Shown here: positions 19,199-28,370 of the stretch, piece after piece
How positions within the stretch are numbered: position 1 is the first letter of the stretch
Layout of the letters: each line of letters starts with the position of its first letter
Assembly (NCBI RefSeq): GCF_003201285.1
Contig: NZ_QICS01000006.1
Location: 1-64,000 of the forward strand
DNA length: 64,000 nt
Direction of reading: 5' to 3'
Source of the DNA: Lachnotalea glycerini
Lineage (GTDB): Bacteria; Bacillota; Clostridia; Lachnospirales; Lachnospiraceae
Program-made: the position numbers and the translations under genes
Notes under the pieces: generated by a model
Databases searched by the model: none
Told to the model about the DNA's origin: nothing
What the model saw: only the letters and a program-made list of their open reading frames with translations

Positions 19199-20644
19199 AT
19201 GAAACTAGACCAAAATCGTATGCCTATTTATGAGGCCTTAAACAATTTAAAAAAAGAACGAGTTGTACCATTTGATGTACCTGGTCATAAGAGAGGTAAA
19301 GGAAATGAAGAATTAACCAGATTTTTAGGTGAAAAGTGTCTGGCTGTTGATGTTAATTCCATGAAGCCGTTAGATAATCTATGTCATCCTATGTCAGTAA
19401 TTCGAGAAGCAGAAGAATTGGTAGCAGATGCGTTTGGCGCTGCACATGGTTTTCTCATGGTGGGCGGCACTACCTCAGCTGTACAGAGTATGGTGTTGGC
19501 TGCCTGTAAATCAGGAGACAAAATTATTATGCCAAGAAATGTACATAGAAGCGCAATAAATGCAATGATATTAAGTGGTGCAATTCCTGTTTATGTAAAT
19601 CCGGGTGTTGATAACCGTTTGGGCATCTCTCTTGGTATGTCTGTGGCAGACCTAAAAAAAGTGATCGAGGATAATCCAGATGCAAAGGCAATATTGGTAA
19701 ATAATCCAACCTATTATGGCATTTGCTCAGATATTAAGGAGATTACAAAGCTTGCACATCAGTATGGCATGTTGGTACTTGCGGATGAAGCGCATGGCAC
19801 GCACTTTTATTTTGATGATAATTTACCTATGTCTGCAATGGAAGCAGGTGCAGATATGGCAGCGATTAGTATGCACAAATCGGGCGGAAGTCTGACACAG
19901 AGCTCTCTTTTATTGCTGGGTTCTAATGTAAATGTAGGTTATGTAAGGCAGATTATTAATTTAACACAGACCACAAGTGGTTCCTATCTTTTAATGTCCA
20001 GCCTTGATATTTCAAGAAAAAATTTAGCTTTAAACGGTAAGGATATTTTTGAAAAGGTAAGAAGCCTGGCGCATTATGCAAGAGAGGAAATTAATCAAAT
20101 TGGAGATTATTATGCTTATTGCAGAGAGTTGATTAATAAAGATACGATATTTGATTATGATGTTACAAAGCTGTCTATTAATACCTTAGACATCGGCCTG
20201 GCCGGTATTGAGGTATATGATCTATTAAGAGATGAGTATGGAATTCAGATTGAATTTGGTGATATTGGAAATATCTTAGCTTATATTTCCGTGGGAGACA
20301 GTAAACGAGATATTGAACGACTGGTTAGCGCTCTGTCAGAGATTAGAAGAAGATTTAAAAAGGATCGGGCCGGGATGCTTGACCATGAATATATTAATCC
20401 AATCGTAACAGTCACACCTCAACAGGCATTTTACGGTGTAAAATATTCACTTCCTATTCGTGAAAGCATCGGCAAGGTTTGCAGCGAATTTGTTATGTGT
20501 TATCCGCCGGGAATACCTATTTTAGCTCCGGGAGAGAGAATTACAAAAGATATTCTTGATTATATTTTATATGCCAAGGAAAAGGGCTGCTTTATGACCG
20601 GACCGGAAGATATGAAGATTGAGAGCTTGAATGTATTAAAATGA
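19199..20644 (+). CDS. speA: PLP-dependent arginine (Orn/Lys/Arg) decarboxylase, SpeA of the Firmicutes type
   Basis: About 481 residues, fold-type I PLP decarboxylase of the Orn/Lys/Arg class. The PLP lysine is in AISMHKSGGSLTQSS. VPFDVPGHKRGKG is the usual N-terminal substrate motif and LADEAHGTHFYF the cofactor Asp block. A C-terminal domain ends the protein (PPGIPILAPGERIT). Length matches B. subtilis SpeA-type arginine decarboxylase, and the agmatinase downstream makes arginine the likely substrate (arginine to agmatine). The ATG at 19199 follows GGAGG; the in-frame ATG at 19187 overlaps that site. First gene of a five-gene polyamine operon. Confidence 0.9.
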   Translation: MKLDQNRMPIYEALNNLKKERVVPFDVPGHKRGKGNEELTRFLGEKCLAVDVNSMKPLDNLCHPMSVIREAEELVADAFGAAHGFLMVGGTTSAVQSMVLAACKSGDKIIMPRNVHRSAINAMILSGAIPVYVNPGVDNRLGISLGMSVADLKKVIEDNPDAKAILVNNPTYYGICSDIKEITKLAHQYGMLVLADEAHGTHFYFDDNLPMSAMEAGADMAAISMHKSGGSLTQSSLLLLGSNVNVGYVRQIINLTQTTSGSYLLMSSLDISRKNLALNGKDIFEKVRSLAHYAREEINQIGDYYAYCRELINKDTIFDYDVTKLSINTLDIGLAGIEVYDLLRDEYGIQIEFGDIGNILAYISVGDSKRDIERLVSALSEIRRRFKKDRAGMLDHEYINPIVTVTPQQAFYGVKYSLPIRESIGKVCSEFVMCYPPGIPILAPGERITKDILDYILYAKEKGCFMTGPEDMKIESLNVLK

Positions 20645-20658
20645 AAGGATGAATAAAT

Positions 20659-21510
20659 ATGGAATTTTGGTTTACAGAGCATCATACATCGGGAGTAAAC
20701 TTTTCAATCAAAGTGGATCGTCAATTGTTTAGTGCGCAAAGTGAAATACAAAGAATTGATATTTTTGAATCAAAAGATTTTGGCCGCTTTTTAGCAATGG
20801 ATGGCAATATGATGCTGACAGAGAAGGATGAATTTATCTATCATGAAATGATTGTTCATGTACCTATGGCAGTACACCCAAATGTAAAAAGGGTATTGGT
20901 CATCGGAGCGGGTGATGGTGGTGTGATTCGTGAGCTTGCCAGATATGAAACAATAGAGCATATTGATATGGTAGAGCAGGACGAATTGGTAGTCGAGGTT
21001 TGTAAAAAATATTTACCGGTAACAGCCTGTTGTTTAGATGATAGCAGAGTTGATATCATTTATCAGGATGAATTAAAATTTGTTCGAAATTGTCATGATG
21101 AGTATGATCTAATTATTGTTGATTCCACCGATCCGTTTGGACCGGCAGAGGGCCTGTTTACCAAGGAATTTTATGGTAGCTGTTCAAAGGCTTTAAAGGA
21201 CGATGGAATTATGGTAAATCAGCATGAGAGTGCATTTTATAATGATGATGCGATTATGATGCAAAGAATACATAAAAGGATTGTGGAAAGCTTTCCAATC
21301 AGCAAAGTATACCAGGCTCATATTCCAACCTATCATTCAGGCTATTGGCTGTTTGGTTTTGCTTCTAAGAAATATCATCCAATTAAAGATTTCGGCAGTA
21401 CAAGATGGAATGCAAGAGGCCTTGGAACCAAGTACTATAATACACAGCTGCATATAGGAGCCTTTGCACTGCCAAATTATATAGAGGAGCTGTTACGTGA
21501 TGTGGAATAA
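20659..21510 (+). CDS. speE: Polyamine aminopropyltransferase (spermidine synthase)
   Basis: 283 residues of normal SpeE length. An N-terminal beta domain (EFWFTEHHTSGVNFSIKV) precedes a Rossmann methyltransferase-like fold with VLVIGAGDGGVIRELARY. The catalytic region DSTDPFGPAEGLFTKEFY carries the family Asp. SpeE moves an aminopropyl group from decarboxylated S-adenosylmethionine to putrescine. It follows speA by 14 bases and overlaps the agmatinase gene. No speD (SAM decarboxylase) gene is in the window, so the aminopropyl donor must be made elsewhere or the enzyme has another role. Confidence 0.92.
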   Translation: MEFWFTEHHTSGVNFSIKVDRQLFSAQSEIQRIDIFESKDFGRFLAMDGNMMLTEKDEFIYHEMIVHVPMAVHPNVKRVLVIGAGDGGVIRELARYETIEHIDMVEQDELVVEVCKKYLPVTACCLDDSRVDIIYQDELKFVRNCHDEYDLIIVDSTDPFGPAEGLFTKEFYGSCSKALKDDGIMVNQHESAFYNDDAIMMQRIHKRIVESFPISKVYQAHIPTYHSGYWLFGFASKKYHPIKDFGSTRWNARGLGTKYYNTQLHIGAFALPNYIEELLRDVE

Positions 21511-22348
21511 AAATATTGAAACCTTTATCGGATGTGATGCCGAATATGAAGAAGCAGATATCGTATTGTTTGGAGCACCCTTTGACTCAACAACCTCGTA
21601 CCGTCCAGGTACTAGATTTGCCAGTAAAACGATGCGAAGCGAATCATTCGGCTTAGAGACTTATAGTCCTTATCAGGATAAGGACATGGGAGAAATTAAA
21701 GTATTTGATGGTGGAGATTTAGAACTTACCTTTGGAAATACAAGAAAGGCACTTGATGATATCAAAGAAGCGGCAGGTACGATTCGAAAGGATCATAAAA
21801 TTCCATGCATGATAGGCGGAGAGCATTTGGTAACGCTTGGAGCATTGGAAGCAGTAATAGAGCAGTATCATAAGCTTCGCATCATTCATTTTGATGCACA
21901 TACGGATTTAAGAGAGGATTATCTGGGAGAAAAGTTGTCTCATGCAACCGTAATCAGACGGGCGTGGGATTTAATCGGAGATGGAAAGATACATCAGTTT
22001 GGAATCAGAAGCGGTGAACGTGATGAATTTAACTGGGCGAAGAAGCATACAAATCTTCATAAGTTTTCCTTTGAAGGGCTGGAGGAGGCCATCAAAGAAT
22101 GTGAAAATTATCCGGTTTATTTTACCATTGATTTGGATGTGCTAGACCCATCTGTTTTTCCGGGAACCGGAACACCCGAGGCAGGTGGAGTAACCTTTAT
22201 GGAATTATTAAGTGCTATTTTAAAGGTAAGTAAGCTCAATATTGTTGGCATGGATGTGAATGAACTATCCCCCGTGTATGATCATAGCGGGGCTTCGACC
22301 GCAGTGGCTTGTAAGATATTGAGAGAGCTGCTGCTTTGTGTTGGATAA
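21500..22348 (+). CDS. speB: Agmatinase (ureohydrolase family)
   Basis: About 282 residues. Two-manganese ureohydrolase signatures are complete: GGEHLVTLGALEA, IIHFDAHTDLREDY and FTIDLDVLDPSVFPGTGTPE. Agmatinase turns agmatine into putrescine and urea, completing the route begun by the decarboxylase. The start is GTG 21497 or ATG 21500; the second is favoured behind GAGGAG, and both overlap the end of speE. Aminopropyl-agmatine ureohydrolase activity is also possible in some bacteria and cannot be excluded from sequence. Confidence 0.9.
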   Translation: MWNKNIETFIGCDAEYEEADIVLFGAPFDSTTSYRPGTRFASKTMRSESFGLETYSPYQDKDMGEIKVFDGGDLELTFGNTRKALDDIKEAAGTIRKDHKIPCMIGGEHLVTLGALEAVIEQYHKLRIIHFDAHTDLREDYLGEKLSHATVIRRAWDLIGDGKIHQFGIRSGERDEFNWAKKHTNLHKFSFEGLEEAIKECENYPVYFTIDLDVLDPSVFPGTGTPEAGGVTFMELLSAILKVSKLNIVGMDVNELSPVYDHSGASTAVACKILRELLLCVG

Positions 22349-22380
22349 AAAATAGAAAAATGAATCTAGGAGGAATTAAG

Positions 22381-23583
22381 TTGGGAAAAGCGTTAATTGT
22401 TGGATGTGGAGGAGTTGCAGGTGTTGCAATTCATAAATGTTGTCAAAACAGTGAGGTGTTTGAAGAAATCATGATAGCAAGCCGTACAAAAAGTAAGTGC
22501 GACAGGCTGAAAGAGGAATTAGAAGGAAAAACGAAAACAATAATTCATACCGCACAGGTAGATGCAGATAACGTGGAAGATCTGGTTAAACTGATTAAAT
22601 TGTTTAAGCCAAATGTAGTATTAAATTTAGCACTGCCATATCAGGATCTATCAATTATGGATGCTTGTCTTGAAACTAAGACGCATTATATAGATACTGC
22701 TAACTATGAGCCACTAGATACTGCCAAATTTGAATATAAGTGGCAGTGGGAGTATAAGGAAAAATTTGAGAAGGCCGGAATCATGGCTCTTCTTGGAAGC
22801 GGCTTTGACCCAGGGGTAACAGGTGTATTTTCTGCGTATGCCTTAAAGCATGAATTTGATGAAATTAATTACATTGATATATTAGACTGCAATGGTGGAG
22901 ATCATGGATATCCATTTGCAACAAATTTTAACCCAGAGATAAATATCCGAGAGGTATCTGCAAACGGCAGCTATTGGGAGGCTGGACATTGGGTTGAAAC
23001 AAAGCCAATGGAGATTAAACGGGAATATGACTTTAAGGGTGTTGGGAAGAAAGACATGTATTTGCTTCATCATGAGGAATTAGAATCTCTGGCAATTAAT
23101 ATTACAGGAATCAAAAGAATCCGTTTTTTCATGACCTTTGGACAAAGCTACTTAACTCATTTAAAATGTCTTGAAAATGTTGGAATGACTTCGATTGATC
23201 CAATTGAATTTGAAGGGAAGCAAATTGTACCATTACAATTTCTAAAGGAAGTATTGCCAGATCCCGCAAGTCTCGGACCCAGAACCGTAGGAAAGACAAA
23301 CATAGGTTGTATTTTTAAAGGTAAAAAGGATGGAAAAGACAAGACTTATTACTTATATAACATTTGTGATCATCAGGAATGTTATAAGGAAGTAGGCTCA
23401 CAAGCTATCAGCTATACGACAGGTGTGCCGGCTATGATAGGAACTATGCTTGTGATGAATGGTACTTGGAGCGGAAAAGGTGTCTTTAATATTGAAGAAT
23501 TTGATCCAGATCCTTTTATGGAAGAGCTGAATAAATGGGGGCTTCCTTGGGAGGAGAACCATAATCCGGTTTTAGTGGATTAA
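22381..23583 (+). CDS. Carboxynorspermidine/carboxyspermidine dehydrogenase (saccharopine dehydrogenase family)
   Basis: About 400 residues. An N-terminal NAD(P)-binding fold starts at once (GKALIVGCGGVAGVAIHKC), followed by the saccharopine-dehydrogenase-like substrate domain (GSGFDPGVTGVFSAYAL, DILDCNGGDHGYPFATNF). In the alternative polyamine route this enzyme reductively condenses aspartate semialdehyde with putrescine or diaminopropane. The start is a TTG at 22381, seven bases after a perfect AGGAGG (22368-22373). The ATG at 22336 lies inside the previous gene's end and lacks a site. The decarboxylase that completes the route is next. Confidence 0.9.
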   Translation: MGKALIVGCGGVAGVAIHKCCQNSEVFEEIMIASRTKSKCDRLKEELEGKTKTIIHTAQVDADNVEDLVKLIKLFKPNVVLNLALPYQDLSIMDACLETKTHYIDTANYEPLDTAKFEYKWQWEYKEKFEKAGIMALLGSGFDPGVTGVFSAYALKHEFDEINYIDILDCNGGDHGYPFATNFNPEINIREVSANGSYWEAGHWVETKPMEIKREYDFKGVGKKDMYLLHHEELESLAINITGIKRIRFFMTFGQSYLTHLKCLENVGMTSIDPIEFEGKQIVPLQFLKEVLPDPASLGPRTVGKTNIGCIFKGKKDGKDKTYYLYNICDHQECYKEVGSQAISYTTGVPAMIGTMLVMNGTWSGKGVFNIEEFDPDPFMEELNKWGLPWEENHNPVLVD

Positions 23584-23600
23584 CAGAAAGAGGAATGGAA

Positions 23601-24725
23601 ATGAATGACGAAACAATTCTTACTCCCTGCTATGTCGTGGAGGAGGAGAAGCTGATTAAAAATCTTGAAATACTTAAGAGAGTCATTGACCGGACAGGTT
23701 GTCATATTTTGTTGGCACAAAAATGCTTTTCCATGTTCTCTGTCTATCCATTAATTGGTCATTACCTAAATGGAACGACTGCGAGTGGTTTATACGAAGC
23801 AAGGCTTGCACATGAATATATGGATGGGGAAAATCACATTTATGCTGCTGCCTATCGAGAAGAGGAAATGGATGAAATTGTAACTATTTGCGACCACATT
23901 GTATTCAATTCCTTCTCTCAATGGACTAAATATAAGAAATTAGCACAAGAGCATAAGATAGAATGCGGAATCAGGATTAATCCGCAGTGTTCCACGCAGG
24001 AGGGACATGCTATTTATGATCCTTGTGCTCCTTTTTCCAGAATGGGAGTGACAAAAGAAAATTTTCGCAAGGATTTATTAGAGGGAATTTCAGGACTCCA
24101 TTTTCACACTCTTTGTGAGCAGGATTCCATTGATTTAGTCACAACGTTACAAGCTGTTGAGGAGCAGTTCGGACATCTTTTACCACAAATGAAATGGTTG
24201 AATTTAGGTGGTGGACATCACATTACCAAAGAGGGTTATGATATAGAAAAATTAATTACCAACATTAATCGAATGCAGAATAAGTATGATCTGGAAATTT
24301 ATCTAGAACCGGGTGAAGCAGTTGCCTTAAATGCTGGTTATTTGCTTACAAAGGTATTGGACATCATTGAAAACGGAATGAGCATTGCAATAGTCGATAC
24401 CTCTGCCGCATGTCATATGCCAGATGTATTGGAAATGCCTTACCGCCCGAGTATCGAAGGAGCTTTTTATGCAAATGAAAAGAAATATACGTATCGTTTG
24501 GGAGGCCCGACCTGTCTTGCAGGAGATATAATTGGAGATTATTCTTTCGAAGATGCTTTAAAGGTTGGCTCAAGGCTTAAGCTTTGTGATATGGCAATTT
24601 ATTCTATGGTTAAGAACAATACATTTAATGGGATGAAATTACCGTCTATAGTACTTAAAAAGGGTGATATGATGGAAACAATCAAGGTATTTGGCTATGA
24701 GGATTTTAAAATGCGATTATCTTAA
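23601..24725 (+). CDS. nspC: Carboxynorspermidine/carboxyspermidine decarboxylase
   Basis: About 374 residues, alanine-racemase-fold PLP decarboxylase. The PLP lysine lies in ILLAQKCFSMFSVYPLI. GIRINPQCSTQEG, LHFHTLCEQ and the cofactor phosphate region WLNLGGGHHITKEGYD are typical of NspC. EPGEAVALNAGYL and GPTCLAGD complete the active site. It removes the carboxyl group to give norspermidine or spermidine. The ATG at 23601 follows AGAGG; an in-frame ATG lies six bases upstream. Last gene of the polyamine operon, before a hairpin terminator. Confidence 0.92.
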   Translation: MNDETILTPCYVVEEEKLIKNLEILKRVIDRTGCHILLAQKCFSMFSVYPLIGHYLNGTTASGLYEARLAHEYMDGENHIYAAAYREEEMDEIVTICDHIVFNSFSQWTKYKKLAQEHKIECGIRINPQCSTQEGHAIYDPCAPFSRMGVTKENFRKDLLEGISGLHFHTLCEQDSIDLVTTLQAVEEQFGHLLPQMKWLNLGGGHHITKEGYDIEKLITNINRMQNKYDLEIYLEPGEAVALNAGYLLTKVLDIIENGMSIAIVDTSAACHMPDVLEMPYRPSIEGAFYANEKKYTYRLGGPTCLAGDIIGDYSFEDALKVGSRLKLCDMAIYSMVKNNTFNGMKLPSIVLKKGDMMETIKVFGYEDFKMRLS

Positions 24726-24761
24726 AAAATTTCTAATATTAAATTTTATTATGTTAAATAT

Positions 24762-24813
24762 AAATGGCACAAGAATGTTGTTGCGAAAGATTTCATGTGC
24801 CATTTGGATTTTA
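24762..24813 (+). terminator. Terminator of the polyamine operon
   Basis: AAATGGCACA (24762-24771) pairs with TGTGCCATTT (24796-24805), followed by GGATTTTAAT. The 24-base loop region can fold further. Confidence 0.7.
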
Positions 24814-24826
24814 ATATAGGTTTTGT

Positions 24827-25690
24827 TTACTGAAAGAACTTTTCTTTGATTTGTTCAGTTGGCATTTCCTTGTCGGTCCAAAGTTCAAACGACTTAGCTC
24901 CCTGATAAAGCAGCATATACATTCCGTTGAAAGTACTTAAACCGACATCCTCTGCCAGCTTTAGAAGCTTTGTCTTTTGTGGATTATAGATGACATCAGA
25001 TACAATCAGGTTCTCATGAAACATGGAAGTATCGTTTATAATGCTGTTATCTACATTAGGGGACATACCAACGCTGGTTCCATTCGTTAAAATTACGCTT
25101 TCTGAAATACTTTTTTTAAGCATAGCATCATCAGGCAATTCATATAACGAAGCTTTACAATTTGTTTTCTTATTTATATTGTCAATCAGATTTTGAGCTC
25201 TGCTATAAAACTGATCCTTAATACTAAAAACATCTATTTCAGAAACACCGTCAAGTGCAGCCTGTACACAAATAGCGGTAGCGGCACCGCCGGCTCCAAG
25301 TAGTGTCATTTTCTTACCTGTGATATGAAAGCCTGCATCCTTAACTGCACGCATATAACCGACACCGTCTGTATTGTCACCGGTTAGAATTCCATTGTCA
25401 TTAATAACGGTATTAACGGCACCAATCAGCTCGGCAGATGGTGATAATTTATCGGATAATTCAAACATTAAATTTTTATCAGGCATCGTACAGTTAAAGC
25501 CTCGTACCCCAAGAGTCTTGAGTCCCGCAACAGCAGTTCTTAGATTATCGGTTCCGACATCAAAGGCTAAATAAACATAATCCAAATCAAGAAGCCTGAA
25601 CGCTTCATTATGCATCATTGGAGAAATACTATGTGAAACAGGGCTTCCAAGTAAGCCAGTTAGAACAGTGTGACCAGTTATTCTATTCAT
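24827..25690 (-). CDS. aroE: Shikimate dehydrogenase
   Basis: 287 residues. The N-terminal substrate domain has GLLGSPVSHSISPMMHNEAF and FNCTMPDKNLMF, where Lys is the catalytic residue of the usual 'NVTxPxK' motif. GDNTDGVGYMRA carries the second catalytic Asp, and LLGAGGAATAICVQAAL binds NADP. It reduces 3-dehydroshikimate in the aromatic amino acid pathway. The Met-Pro-Asp variant within the Lys motif suggests the quinate/shikimate-dehydrogenase-like branch, but both key residues are kept. Single minus-strand gene convergent with the polyamine operon; no other aro gene is nearby. Confidence 0.9.
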   Translation of the reverse strand: MNRITGHTVLTGLLGSPVSHSISPMMHNEAFRLLDLDYVYLAFDVGTDNLRTAVAGLKTLGVRGFNCTMPDKNLMFELSDKLSPSAELIGAVNTVINDNGILTGDNTDGVGYMRAVKDAGFHITGKKMTLLGAGGAATAICVQAALDGVSEIDVFSIKDQFYSRAQNLIDNINKKTNCKASLYELPDDAMLKKSISESVILTNGTSVGMSPNVDNSIINDTSMFHENLIVSDVIYNPQKTKLLKLAEDVGLSTFNGMYMLLYQGAKSFELWTDKEMPTEQIKEKFFQ

Positions 25691-25955
25691 TATTCAATCC
25701 CGCCTTTTTATTTATTATGTAATTGTTAATTATAGGAATCGTTCTATCAATAATTGACAATAAATATAGATATGTATTGTTGTGAAAAGTATTATCACAA
25801 TTATTTATTTCTTATCATAATGGAAAAGAAATCTTATGTCAAATACAATTCTTTATAAATTAACTTGAACCATTTATTAATGTTGTATATAATGATACAA
25901 GGAAATAAGTAACTGTAATTAGAAATTAGAAGAAATTAGGTATAAGAGTGATAAA
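25691..25955. other. Divergent intergenic region
   Basis: No gene is seen. An inverted repeat TTGTGA-N9-TCACAA lies at about 25781-25801 between aroE and the EamA permease gene. The region is very AT-rich and must hold both promoters. No regulator can be assigned. Confidence 0.35.
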
Positions 25956-26870
25956 ATGAAGATACAAAAGAGTAAGATTAAGATATTGGCAAGTGCAGGT
26001 TTAATATTGACGGCATTGATTTGGGGATTTGCATTTGTAATAGTGAAAAATTCGTTGGATTTGATTCCGCCAGTATATATGCTGGCATTTCGTTTTACTA
26101 TTGCTACGATTGGCCTTGGCATAATATTTTATAAAAGGCGGATTAAATTAAATAAAGAAAATGTAAAAGCGGGTTTGATATTGGGTATATTAATATTTAT
26201 CAGCTATTTACTACAAACGATAGGCTGTGTCTATACAACCGCAGGGAAAAATGCTTTTATTACTACGATTTATGTAGTGATTGTCCCTTTTTTATATTGG
26301 ATAATCAGCAAAACAAGGCCTGACATTTATTGCGTTGCTGCTGCATTTATGGCAATTATTGGAATTGGTTTATTGTCACTGAATGGGGATAAGAGTATTA
26401 ATATTGGAGATATTTTAACCTTAATAAGTGGTTTTGGATATGCCATCCATATGGTATTTATCAGTAAATTTTCACAGGAGCAGGATACGGTTGTATTAAC
26501 ATTTTTGCAAATACTTGTTGCGGCAATATTATCGTGGATCACAGCCCCAATAATGGATGGAGGTTTCCCAATAGCAATTACGCAGCCAGACATGCTTGTT
26601 GGTATGTTTTATCTTGGGATTGGAAGTACCATGATATGTTTTTTGCTGCAAAATATTTGTCAGAAGTACATCGAGCCGTCTACAGCTGCACTATTGCTGT
26701 CGGGTGAATCTGTTTTCGGCGTAGCTTTTTCTGTTTTATTTTTAGGAGAAAGTTTGACTTTAAAGATGGTGGTTGGATGTACTTTGATTCTAGCGGCTGT
26801 TATAATGGCTGAAACAAAATTTGAATTTATAAAGCTTACATTAAAGAAAAGGAGTACCAATCATGCTTAA
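25956..26870 (+). CDS. EamA/DMT-family transporter
   Basis: 304 residues with ten predicted transmembrane helices in two EamA repeats. The first (SAGLILTALIWGFAFVIVK) and second (GDILTLISGFGYAIHMVF) repeats each begin with the usual helix. The family exports amino acids, purines or metabolites; the substrate is not readable here. A basic tail (LKKRSTNHA) is cytoplasmic. It overlaps the YqeG phosphatase gene by 8 bases, so the two are translationally coupled. Confidence 0.87.
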   Translation: MKIQKSKIKILASAGLILTALIWGFAFVIVKNSLDLIPPVYMLAFRFTIATIGLGIIFYKRRIKLNKENVKAGLILGILIFISYLLQTIGCVYTTAGKNAFITTIYVVIVPFLYWIISKTRPDIYCVAAAFMAIIGIGLLSLNGDKSINIGDILTLISGFGYAIHMVFISKFSQEQDTVVLTFLQILVAAILSWITAPIMDGGFPIAITQPDMLVGMFYLGIGSTMICFLLQNICQKYIEPSTAALLLSGESVFGVAFSVLFLGESLTLKMVVGCTLILAAVIMAETKFEFIKLTLKKRSTNHA

Positions 26871-27360
26871 GAAATTTTATCCCAGTGACTATGTAAATTC
26901 TTCCTATATTATTGATTATGAGGAATTATTTAAGCAAGGTTATCGAGGAATTCTATTTGATGTAGATAATACTTTAGTACAGCATGGTGCAAAGGCGGAT
27001 GACAGAGTTAAGGAATTAATAAAGCGTCTTAAGAAGATTGGCTTTCAGGTATGTTTAATCTCCAATAATAAGGAAGAAAGAGTGAAGACCTTTAATGATG
27101 AGGTTCAGGTAAAATACATTTTTAATGCTCGTAAGCCGTTTTTGAAAGGTTATCAGGAGGCAATGAATACTATTGGTACGAATAAGGAAAATACAATTTT
27201 TATCGGAGATCAGATATTTACCGATGTATATGGGGCAAATCGAGCAGGATTAAAAACGATATTAGTAAAGCCCATTCATCCAAAGGAAGAAATCCAAATT
27301 GTACTAAAGCGCTATTTAGAGAAAATTGTTTTATTTTTCTATATGAAAACAAAAGAGTAG
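26863..27360 (+). CDS. YqeG family HAD-IIIA phosphatase
   Basis: 165 residues. HAD motif I is GILFDVDNTLVQHG with the Asp nucleophile pair, motif II is CLISNNKEERV (the 'SNN'), motif III has the Lys of RKPFLKGYQEA, and motif IV is FIGDQIFTDVYGANRAGL. This matches the YqeG subfamily of HAD phosphatases found across Firmicutes. B. subtilis yqeG sits near aroD/yqeH, so a link to shikimate or ribosome genes is seen elsewhere; here aroE is nearby. Its start overlaps the EamA gene. Confidence 0.9.
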   Translation: MLKKFYPSDYVNSSYIIDYEELFKQGYRGILFDVDNTLVQHGAKADDRVKELIKRLKKIGFQVCLISNNKEERVKTFNDEVQVKYIFNARKPFLKGYQEAMNTIGTNKENTIFIGDQIFTDVYGANRAGLKTILVKPIHPKEEIQIVLKRYLEKIVLFFYMKTKE

Positions 27361-27400
27361 CATGTATATTAGCTATGTTGTGGTTTTATCAAAAAAATAG

Positions 27401-27429
27401 TTGAAAAAAATGACTATTTATTATAGAAT
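27401..27429 (+). promoter_or_regulatory. efp promoter
   Basis: TTGAAA (27401-27406), a 17-base spacer, then TAGAAT (27424-27429), about 60 bases upstream of the efp start codon. Confidence 0.65.
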
Positions 27430-27491
27430 ATAAAAGAGTGTGGTAGTAAAGAGAACTGCCATCGGCATTATTTTAAGGAGGAATATCAGAT

Positions 27492-28049
27492 ATGATATCA
27501 GCAGGTGATTTTAGAAATGGTATAACTGTAGAAATAGATAATAACATTTTTCAAATTATTGAATTTCAGCATGTAAAGCCAGGTAAGGGTGCAGCTTTTG
27601 TTAGAACAAAATTAAAAAATATTAGAAATGGTGGAGTAGTAGAAAAAACTTTCAGACCAACTGAGAAGTTTCCTCAGGCTCGTATTGACAGAAATGATAT
27701 GCAATACTTATATTCTGACGGAGATTTATATAATTTCATGGATACTGAGACATTTGAGCAGATTGCTTTAAATGCAGATGAAATTGGCGATTCATTAAAA
27801 TTCGTAAAAGAAAATGAAATGGTTAAGATTTGCGCACATAATGGAAATGTATTTGCTGTTGAGCCGCCATTATTTGTTGAATTGGAAATTACGGATACCG
27901 AACCGGGTGTTAAAGGTGATACCGCAACAGGTGCTACAAAGCCTGCTGTTGTAGAAACAGGTGCAACGGTTTATGTACCTTTATTTGTTAATCAGGGTGA
28001 TAAGATTAAAATTGATACCAGAACAGGTGATTACCTTTCTAGAGTGTAA
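27492..28049 (+). CDS. efp: Translation elongation factor P
   Basis: 185 residues of normal length, three beta-barrel domains. It relieves ribosome stalling at polyproline by entering the E site. Domain I contains the loop [10 protein letters not shown] with the conserved Lys that is often post-translationally modified. Domain II has [16 protein letters not shown], and the OB-fold signature is in domain III ([15 protein letters not shown]). An AAGGAGGAAT site precedes the ATG. It has its own promoter and is followed by a 15-bp AT-rich hairpin. Confidence 0.97.
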   Translation: MISAGDFRNGITVEIDNNIFQIIEFQHVKPGKGAAFVRTKLKNIRNGGVVEKTFRPTEKFPQARIDRNDMQYLYSDGDLYNFMDTETFEQIALNADEIGDSLKFVKENEMVKICAHNGNVFAVEPPLFVELEITDTEPGVKGDTATGATKPAVVETGATVYVPLFVNQGDKIKIDTRTGDYLSRV

Positions 28050-28065
28050 GCAGCCAGTATATTCC

Positions 28066-28105
28066 ATAGTATATAGAGAATGAATTTATGTTTTCTATAT
28101 ACTAT
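28066..28105 (+). terminator. Hairpin after efp (weak terminator)
   Basis: A 15-base stem (ATAGTATATAGAGAA / TTTTCTATATACTAT, one mismatch) with a 10-base loop begins 17 bases after the efp stop. No T-run follows, so its role as a terminator is uncertain. The rest of 28106-28370 holds no gene and no clear signal beyond a GGAGGGG purine run near 28265. Confidence 0.5.
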
Positions 28106-28370
28106 ATTCAGTAGAACAATAATTATTTTTCATCAGTTATTTTCGGCTTTTATCTTTTGCACAATTCGTGCATATTTTTCAATTATAAATGAATCAAGTT
28201 ATCTATTGGGGTATTATAAATTATTTATGCAAAATAGTTGAGAGAGTCTATTCTTGCGCCTTTAGGAGGGGATGCGTATAGGTTTTATTTAATTAGTTAT
28301 AAATGAATTCATATTAGTGAAACAAAAAAGAAGTTAATCAATTATTAAATAAACAAGAATAGGAGATCAT

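Noticed and set aside
25781-25801. TTGTGA-N9-TCACAA palindrome as a Rex or CRP-type site
   Set aside because: The spacer is nine bases; Rex and CRP-type sites need about six. Left unassigned.
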